Source of the DNA: an archaeon | GTDB taxonomy: Archaea; Nanobdellota; Nanobdellia; Pacearchaeales; GW2011-AR1 | Direction: 5' to 3' | DNA length: 64,000 bases | NCBI GenBank assembly: GCA_018697035.1 | Contig: JABHSE010000002.1 | Location: forward strand, 91,160 to 155,159 | Part shown: piece by piece, positions 57,545 to 64,000 of the stretch | Position numbering within the stretch: the first letter of the stretch is position 1 | How the letters are laid out: each line of letters opens with the position of its first letter | The notes under the pieces: generated by a model | Database searches by the model: none | Seen by the model: the letters and a program-made list of their open reading frames with translations, nothing else | Told to the model about the DNA's origin: nothing | Translations under genes and position numbers: made by a program

Positions 57545-57776
57545 CTTTACCCTCCAAGAAACAATTCAAATCCTTTCTATTAATAATATTATTATAAGCA
57601 GTAGATAAAACACATTCCTTGTAATCAGCACTATTAGATTCCATTTTAGCAACATATTTACCCAAATGACGAATATGGAAAATTTTACCAGAACACATAT
57701 CATCTTTATTGAAACATGGTTCTAAAGCTTGAGGACAAGGGATGTCAGGAAAATTAGAATTTCGAAAATTTGCCAT
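57537..57776 (-). CDS. orphan Cys-containing ORF inserted between uL4 and uL23
   Basis: 79 aa, overlaps uL23 start by 8 nt and uL4 stop by 1 nt. Confidence 0.55.
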   Translation of the reverse strand: MANFRNSNFPDIPCPQALEPCFNKDDMCSGKIFHIRHLGKYVAKMESNSADYKECVLSTAYNNIINRKDLNCFLEGKDE

Positions 57777-58561
57777 TATCCAAACCGTCCTCCAATTTCT
57801 TCAATAGCCTTTTCCGTATAACAAACCAATCGACCAGCAACACCATTAGGTGCTAAATCCTTAACACACAATTCTCCAACATGAACAACCTCAATCCCCT
57901 TCCGCTTCATCGATTCCTCATCCCCAACAACAAACATCATCCCAGCATTAGACTTATACTTCCGACCTCTCATCTTCCCAATCCCAGCTCGAATACTTTT
58001 CTTCTTAATAACCGAACCAAACGAATCACCAAATACAGCCTCCATAGCTTTCAGAAAATCCTTAGTCTTAATATCCAAAATTTCCCTAGTAAAAACACCA
58101 CCAACATTCATATCCCGACCAAACTTATTCTTCAAAGACAAAGCGTCAAAAGTTCCAACCAAAGCCGACCTGAAAGCAAGAAGTAACTCCTTCTTATTAA
58201 TTTTCTTGAATAAATTCTTCCCCGCCCTCGGAGCATGCGGCCTTCGTCCACCACGAGTCGACGCAATAGTCGCACCAATCCAATTAAAACTAGAACCATG
58301 CCGTGACATAATCTTCCTCGGAACTCTAGAAATCCCCTTACCATAAGTTGCCTTCCAATCATGCCTCTTCTTCTTCGAAATCCCCGAAGCCGAATACTGA
58401 GCACCAGCCCCTTCCTTCGCACCATAAGCCTGAGCAAAACTCCCCTTCTGTGTCTCAAAAACCTTCAGCAAAATATCCGCCCGAATCCTAGAACTAAAAC
58501 ACTTAGGCAAAACAATATCCCCCTTAACCTTCCCGCTCTTATCATAAAGTTTAGCTTTCAT
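57776..58561 (-). CDS. rpl4: ribosomal protein uL4
   Basis: STRGGRRPHAPRAGKNLFKKINKKE. Confidence 0.93.
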   Translation of the reverse strand: MKAKLYDKSGKVKGDIVLPKCFSSRIRADILLKVFETQKGSFAQAYGAKEGAGAQYSASGISKKKRHDWKATYGKGISRVPRKIMSRHGSSFNWIGATIASTRGGRRPHAPRAGKNLFKKINKKELLLAFRSALVGTFDALSLKNKFGRDMNVGGVFTREILDIKTKDFLKAMEAVFGDSFGSVIKKKSIRAGIGKMRGRKYKSNAGMMFVVGDEESMKRKGIEVVHVGELCVKDLAPNGVAGRLVCYTEKAIEEIGGRFG

Positions 58562-59508
58562 CGCAACTCCAGCACCTCAAACTTCTGCTTAGCAGTATAT
58601 TTAGTAGGCCGCAAAGCCGTAGTAACAAAAATTCCTCTCTTCGCAGGCCCATGAACAGAGCCCTTCAAAATCAAATAATCATTCTTCACCTTCCCATAAT
58701 TCTTAAACCCACCCTTCCGATTAATACCATCTTCCCCACTCCCAACTGATCCTATTTTCAGTATCATACTATTATAAGAAACCCTACTAAAATAACCATG
58801 TTGTCCAGCCTGAGGTGCTCTAAATGTAACCCTAGCAGGATGCCAAGGAGCCAAAGATCCAGGTCTACGTTGACCCTTCTCGCTCTTATGATCCTTCAAT
58901 GCAATACCAAATCTCTTAACCGGACCACTGGTCCCATACCCCTTAGTAACTCCTCTCACATCAACCAACCCATCCGAAAAAACATCGCCAACCGAAATAT
59001 CCTTCCCAACATTCTCCTTAATGAAAGCCAACTTCGCATCCTTATCCCCAGAAACACCAACCTCAATCAAATCCAACTTCTTCTTCCCAATCCCAGTCTT
59101 ATCAACACCACTAGACATCACAACCCTCACATCATCAAACTCCTGAGCATCATCTATCTTTCCAACAGACTTACCAACCTTAACTGATCTTTTCAAACTC
59201 TTATCGTTAGAAACAACAACATCCTTAGCCACCTTCCCATCTTTATAGAACCGAACAGAATAAATCCTCATAGCAGGACACTCCAAAACAGTAGCCGGAA
59301 CAACAACCTTCTTTCCTTTAGTCATCGAATCCGCACCATTATCCTTTGCCCAAACAGAAATCATCCCAACCTTATATCCAACAAAGCCCATAAATCCAAC
59401 ACCTTCCTTATCGAGTGGCCTCCAATTCACACTAGGTATAATCTTCTTCGCACGAACCCGCGGGTAAAATTGCAAGCTTCCACTATGTATTCCGTTATTA
59501 TCTGTCAT
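58558..59508 (-). CDS. rpl3: ribosomal protein uL3
   Basis: GFVGYKVGMISVWAKD; RRPGSLAPWHPARVTFRAPQAGQHGY. Confidence 0.95.
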   Translation of the reverse strand: MTDNNGIHSGSLQFYPRVRAKKIIPSVNWRPLDKEGVGFMGFVGYKVGMISVWAKDNGADSMTKGKKVVVPATVLECPAMRIYSVRFYKDGKVAKDVVVSNDKSLKRSVKVGKSVGKIDDAQEFDDVRVVMSSGVDKTGIGKKKLDLIEVGVSGDKDAKLAFIKENVGKDISVGDVFSDGLVDVRGVTKGYGTSGPVKRFGIALKDHKSEKGQRRPGSLAPWHPARVTFRAPQAGQHGYFSRVSYNSMILKIGSVGSGEDGINRKGGFKNYGKVKNDYLILKGSVHGPAKRGIFVTTALRPTKYTAKQKFEVLELR

Positions 59509-59674
59509 CTGTATTGTTTCCTCGAGAGAACTTAACTATTTCAAGCCAGTGTTCTTCTCAGCAGTAGTTTTCGCTACTTGATCTTTCCCCCGTAGCACCG
59601 GAGCAAAAACCGTGACCAACCAATCACAAATCTCATCACCCAAACATTCAAGTTTTGGATGGAACTAAAATTAA

Positions 59675-60052
59675 TCATAGATTAGGGTATATAAAGCTTA
59701 TGGCAATCGAGATTCCCCCAACAACAACCCCGAAAAGGATCTTCCTCCAATCCTTCTCCAAATAAAAAAGCGACACCACCAACAAACAATAAGCCACACT
59801 CCCAAAAACAACATACAAAAAATCCCCATAATAAAGCGAAGTAAAAACCAAAACAATCAAACCAAGTCCAGCATAAACATCTTGCCGAATCCACAAAAAC
59901 ATCAAACCAAAAACGACACCACTTGTAACGAACTGCAAAAAATAAACAGGGTTATTCAACATCCAAACCCGAACCAAAACCAAAACAAAAAACGGAACAC
60001 TACCCAAAGCAACCAAGTCTCTAGCCACCTCCTTCAACCAAACACCTTTCAT
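59675..60052 (-). CDS. membrane protein, unknown function
   Basis: 125 aa, several TM segments. Confidence 0.6.
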   Translation of the reverse strand: MKGVWLKEVARDLVALGSVPFFVLVLVRVWMLNNPVYFLQFVTSGVVFGLMFLWIRQDVYAGLGLIVLVFTSLYYGDFLYVVFGSVAYCLLVVSLFYLEKDWRKILFGVVVGGISIAISFIYPNL

Positions 60053-60098
60053 AAAATACTGACGACATTAAACTATAAAATCCTTTCGTACTAGAAAA

Positions 60099-61181
60099 CT
60101 AAGCAACCTTAAGCTGAACATCAGTTCGAGGAACGGCCTTATACTCATGTCCCGTCATCTTCGGAACAAGCTCATGCATCATATCATCCGAAATCCGAAA
60201 ATCCTCATCAAGCCTCGCCTGAAGATCCGCCTTACTAATACCCTTTCGTTCCAACCTTATCTTCTCAGGTCCATACATCTTCAACGGGAAAACCCAAGTC
60301 TTAGAAGCAAAATCAGGACCATATTTCCCCATTCCCTTCTCAAGAAAACCCTTCAAGCTCGCAGGATTAGGATCGTAAACAAAGGGGTAAGCATCAACAC
60401 CAGCCTTAACCATACTATCAAAAGTGTGCCACCTCTCCTCCTCTAAAAAACTAAATTTCTTATTAGAAAATCCAATAGCTCCAAGATGACTCTCTGCATC
60501 GGTTCCCTTAAAAGAACATAAAACCCCAAAATTATCATAAGCCGCAACCTCATTCCAAAAATTCTTATCTAACCTTCCTTCACTCTGCAAATGATCAATA
60601 AAATGACCAGTCATCAAATTAGTTTCCCCTTGAAAATACACCTCCTTAGAAAGCCCTCTCTTATCTAACTCTCTAAGATTCTCAGTCCACTGCCACGGAA
60701 GAAGAAGCGGCTCTCCACCAGAACGCCTCATAACATGAATAGTTTTATCTTTCCTAAGTTCTTCCAAGGCATCAATCCCCTCACTAACCGAAAAATACTC
60801 ACCTGCACCTTTCTCTCCATTCTTATTAAAATCATCAACGAAACACCACGGACAATAAACATTACAAGTTTTAGTCTGCGGCATGAAAGTCATATTGGTC
60901 TCAGCCAAAGATCTATTCAAAGCAACCGAAGCCCATTGCGGCATATCAAACTGCTCCTTAACAGCTCTCTCTAAAGCTCCAGGATCATTAGGGTCAGCTT
61001 TCAAATTATCTTTAGTTCTATAAAAATCTCCAACAGTATAAGCTGATTTCCCAATATCAATACTCTGCGCAGTCCCAGAAAAATTCGCCAACAAATATTT
61101 CTTCACACCTTTTTCCTCAACAAAAGTTTTCCTACTTAAAGAATCATTCCTCTTCTCCGACCAGTACCTCTCTAAATTCAT
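60099..61181 (-). CDS. radical SAM protein
   Basis: TKTCNVYCPWCFVDD (CX3CX2C) and RRSGGEPLL; start set at MNLERYW. Confidence 0.85.
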   Translation of the reverse strand: MNLERYWSEKRNDSLSRKTFVEEKGVKKYLLANFSGTAQSIDIGKSAYTVGDFYRTKDNLKADPNDPGALERAVKEQFDMPQWASVALNRSLAETNMTFMPQTKTCNVYCPWCFVDDFNKNGEKGAGEYFSVSEGIDALEELRKDKTIHVMRRSGGEPLLLPWQWTENLRELDKRGLSKEVYFQGETNLMTGHFIDHLQSEGRLDKNFWNEVAAYDNFGVLCSFKGTDAESHLGAIGFSNKKFSFLEEERWHTFDSMVKAGVDAYPFVYDPNPASLKGFLEKGMGKYGPDFASKTWVFPLKMYGPEKIRLERKGISKADLQARLDEDFRISDDMMHELVPKMTGHEYKAVPRTDVQLKVA

Positions 61182-61285
61182 AACCGAATAAACACAGTAT
61201 ATATTATAAACATCATGCCACCCCAACATATATATCCCACACCACAACCAGTAACTCTTAAAAACCAATTTTCCGTTACATAATC

Positions 61286-61924
61286 ATGGCAATAAAAACC
61301 CCAGAACTTCTTCCAGGCGAAAAAGGCTACGTTCCCAAAAAAGAGAGAACAGCCAAAAGAAAAGCAACAGAAAGAAAGAAAAAAGCAGTGCGAAGAAAAA
61401 AAGATAAAATAATAGGCAAGATAAAACCAGGATACAAAGGCTACAGAATAGGCAAATTAACAATCACTCCACGAAAAGAAAGAAGATACCCAATATGGAG
61501 GTACTCCAAAAAAATAGGAGAGATCATCGTAACTCCCGAAGAAGAGATAACTCTAACATTCAAAAGACTAGGCGGAATCGGAAATTTCAAACACCTAATC
61601 CAAGACGCAGATTTCCAACTCCAATGGGCAATACGAGAACAAGAACTCCTAATGACACAAGAAAAATGCTTCAACTGTTCAAAAAAAATATCCAGAGCCG
61701 CAAAACCGAACCTTTATCATCATAAGATGTTCAAGGTTCGAACCGATCTCCTAGAAAAAGCCGCAAAAGTTCCCGAAAAAGTTATAGCAGGAAAACTAAC
61801 AATAGAAAAAGGCTGGGAAAAATTCAACGATATTCTCGAAGGCGGAAATAGATACTATATGAGCCTCGAAGACACAACCCTACTCTGCGCCGCCTGCGCT
61901 AAACAAAAAAACCTTAACGAATAA
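61286..61924 (+). CDS. zinc-binding, degenerate HNH-like protein with basic N-terminus
   Basis: CFNC...NLYHHKMF...LLCAACAKQKN. Confidence 0.5.
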   Translation: MAIKTPELLPGEKGYVPKKERTAKRKATERKKKAVRRKKDKIIGKIKPGYKGYRIGKLTITPRKERRYPIWRYSKKIGEIIVTPEEEITLTFKRLGGIGNFKHLIQDADFQLQWAIREQELLMTQEKCFNCSKKISRAAKPNLYHHKMFKVRTDLLEKAAKVPEKVIAGKLTIEKGWEKFNDILEGGNRYYMSLEDTTLLCAACAKQKNLNE

Positions 61925-61926
61925 TC

Positions 61927-62190
61927 ATGGAAGAAAAACCTTGGTTCGTTTATATCTTAGAATGCCAAGACGGCTCATTTTACACAGGAGTTACAGTTGA
62001 CCTAGACAAAAGAATGAAAACTCACGCCGAAGGTAAAGGCTCAAAATATGTCAGACAAAAAAGATTCAGAAAACTTCTCAGGTCGAAAGAATGCAAAAAC
62101 AGATCCGAAGCTCAAAAAGCTGAATGTTATATTAAAACATTGCACAAATATGACAAACTAGATTGGTTCAAAGATAACATCACTTACTAG
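61927..62190 (+). CDS. GIY-YIG nuclease domain protein (UPF0213/YhbQ-like)
   Basis: WFVYILECQDGSFYTGVTVDLDKRMKTHAEGKGSKYVRQKR. Confidence 0.92.
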   Translation: MEEKPWFVYILECQDGSFYTGVTVDLDKRMKTHAEGKGSKYVRQKRFRKLLRSKECKNRSEAQKAECYIKTLHKYDKLDWFKDNITY

Positions 62191-62482
62191 GAATATTGTA
62201 AAACTGAACAAAACGACTTCCTTCAAAATTCAAGTCAGTAAAAGCATTAGCAACCTTTCCATTTTTCTCTACAACAGGATAAAGTTCTCTCAACCCATCA
62301 CATAAACCACTTTGTTCAAATAAATTAACTTCCTTAGGGTCACCAATAGAAATTATATTCTCAATACCAAAAGGAGTAATATTAGGTTGGTCATCAGAAT
62401 TAGCGACATCACGATGAACTTCCGCAAGATATTTACCAGAATTCGAATCTCTAACAATCCTGAAATAAGGGTTACTATTCAT
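62180..62482 (-). CDS. orphan hypothetical protein
   Basis: ORF, start at MNSNPYFRIV. Confidence 0.5.
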   Translation of the reverse strand: MNSNPYFRIVRDSNSGKYLAEVHRDVANSDDQPNITPFGIENIISIGDPKEVNLFEQSGLCDGLRELYPVVEKNGKVANAFTDLNFEGSRFVQFYNIPSK

Positions 62483-62528
62483 AGCAATCAAGTTCCAATA
62501 AGCTTTATAAAAATTATTATAATCAAGT

Positions 62529-62897
62529 TCAACCACGTGCTTCCAAAATAGGCAAGTTAGCCTCAGTCGGTACATAAATCACTTCCGTATTCCCATCATT
62601 CAATCCCTCAACAAACTTATATCTAATATATTCATCCGTAATAGATCCCGCAATAATCTCATTCGCATCAGCAATCCCCTGCGCCCGAATCACCTCAGCC
62701 TCCGCTATCAACTTTGCCGACTCCTTCAACGCCGCAGCCTCCTCAATAGCAATCTGTTTATTCCACTCAGCCTCCTTCAACTGCGCTTTCCCATTCAACT
62801 CTCGAGCATAAACCTTATAATTCGGAAGCCCCCAAAGAAAACCACCAAGCAAAAGCAAAACAATAACAATACCACTAATAGCCAACCAATCAACTCT
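62529..62897 (-). CDS. single-TM protein resembling the C-terminal part of SPFH/band-7 proteins
   Basis: TM plus EAEWNKQIAIEEAAALKESAKLIAEAEVIRAQGIADANEII...YIRYKFVEGL. Confidence 0.55.
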   Translation of the reverse strand, partial: RVDWLAISGIVIVLLLLGGFLWGLPNYKVYARELNGKAQLKEAEWNKQIAIEEAAALKESAKLIAEAEVIRAQGIADANEIIAGSITDEYIRYKFVEGLNDGNTEVIYVPTEANLPILEARG

Positions 62898-62934
62898 CAT
62901 AACAAACGAAACAATACAACATATATAAATCTTC

Positions 62935-63450
62935 TCAGTCGATATCTCTAGCATAAATAGAATACATTCTACCAGGATCTCCAGTATATCCAGAACCTTT
63001 TATTTCGGAAAACCCAGTTTTCCTAAGTACTGCTAAATTTGTCTCATTAGTAGATTCAACAAAAGAAAGAACTCTAGCTGGACCCTTTGCCATTTCCGCA
63101 ATAGAATCAGTAGCAGCATTCTTCAATAATTTTCCAAGTCCCTTCCCCCTTTCCCCTCTCTCTACAAAAGATTCAATCTCAACATCTCCAGGTTTAATAT
63201 AACTTGAGGCCGCATTAGTATACCTATGACATAAAATAAATCCAACAGGGTCACCACGGGAATTATCCACAAAGTACCCCCACTTGTTTTGAGAATTTCC
63301 AATAGAGGATACCATAGTGTCAATAGCTTCTTTGTCATCCAAACAAAAATCTCCATCAGCTTCAGTTTCCCTATAAAATAAAGAATACATTTCAGCTAAT
63401 TTTCTTTTAGACTCTTCGTCTTCAATGAGACGAATATTATCATTTACCAT
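62935..63450 (-). CDS. GNAT family N-acetyltransferase
   Basis: VERGERGKGLGKLLKNAATDSI; SFVESTNETNLAVLRKTGF. Confidence 0.87.
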   Translation of the reverse strand: MVNDNIRLIEDEESKRKLAEMYSLFYRETEADGDFCLDDKEAIDTMVSSIGNSQNKWGYFVDNSRGDPVGFILCHRYTNAASSYIKPGDVEIESFVERGERGKGLGKLLKNAATDSIAEMAKGPARVLSFVESTNETNLAVLRKTGFSEIKGSGYTGDPGRMYSIYARDID

Positions 63451-63557
63451 ATGTTACTATTGAATAGTAACTATATAAAGTTTCCGATAACCAATTTTGA
63501 TTATTGCACCGTAATTTCTAAGTTAGAATTTTTAAAGCGTACAGATGTACGTGAGAG

Positions 63558-63596
63558 AATTATCACAACGAAATTACAAGCAAGAATAAAAATTAA
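63558..63596. repeat. 39-bp exact repeat copy 2
   Basis: Identical to 43051-43089. Confidence 0.9.
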
Positions 63597-64000
63597 GCAA
63601 CAAACTCAGCCGAACTCTCTCTCATGTCCCCATCAACATCCACAACCCTCTTCAAAACACCCTTCCTCTTAGCCATCTCCCGAATCTCAGCCGGCTTCAA
63701 ACTCTCTATATCAGCAGGATAAACAATATCAGTCACATCAATCTCATGCGCAATTCTCACATTCTCAAACTTCACAATATCAAAAAACAACTCCTTCAAA
63801 ATACCTTCATCCAAAGTTTTCAAAGTACAAAAATCAGCCTTAGGCCCATCCCCTTTTTCTTTCCCAGGTTTCCCGCTCGCAGGAGCCTTAGGTTTAATCT
63901 TCAAAACAAAATCATCTCCCTTGAAACTCAAAGCAAAAAACGCCTTAGGATACTTATCCATCAAAGCAAAAATCTCCTCACCCTCAATCTCACAATCCAC
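63593..64000 (-). CDS. hypothetical protein (may extend beyond window)
   Basis: Open to window edge; LKPAEIREMAKRKGVLKRVVDVDGD. Confidence 0.6.
   Translation of the reverse strand: MDCEIEGEEIFALMDKYPKAFFALSFKGDDFVLKIKPKAPASGKPGKEKGDGPKADFCTLKTLDEGILKELFFDIVKFENVRIAHEIDVTDIVYPADIESLKPAEIREMAKRKGVLKRVVDVDGDMRESSAEFVA

Overview
64 kb of an AT-rich archaeal chromosome. Archaeal Orc1/Cdc6, PolD small subunit, RpoD/RpoN/Rpb4, eL/eS ribosomal proteins, AglB and a BHB-type tRNA intron fix the domain; gene content and style suggest a DPANN lineage (Woesearchaeota/Pacearchaeota-like), which is inference. Order: PolD small subunit (partial) and orc1/cdc6 with an AT-rich origin-like region (1-2.1 kb); an accessory zone (2.1-8.1 kb) with two coiled-coil/repeat/HTH proteins, small membrane proteins, an HNH protein, a Xer-like tyrosine recombinase and a serine-recombinase fragment lacking its catalytic domain; the uS13-uS4-uS11-RpoD-eL18-uL13-uS9 cluster; a MacB-like ABC exporter; RpoN, a lone 5S rRNA and tRNA-Arg/Leu/Gly(intron); SecF/SecD; a surface glycan/N-glycosylation island ending in AglB (21.9-39.7 kb); SecY and a nearly complete S10/spc ribosomal superoperon (43-59.5 kb) interrupted by at least seven small orphan ORFs and one 468-aa ORF; then a radical SAM protein, a GIY-YIG protein, a GNAT protein and others. 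Most noteworthy: (1) a candidate integrated element at about 3.59-6.31 kb bounded by two dif-like palindromes with inverted terminal motifs and iteron-like repeats, next to a Xer gene; (2) orphan ORFs translationally coupled into the ribosomal superoperon; (3) a five-copy 45-nt hairpin family at gene ends with compensatory changes; (4) 7-nt tandem repeats inside the ribosomal operon, one matching a G-quadruplex pattern on the mRNA strand; (5) partial duplications of tRNA ends next to an HNH gene; (6) an exact 39-bp duplication at the stop codons of secY and a distant gene. All calls are by eye from the sequence and supplied ORFs; no searches were run.
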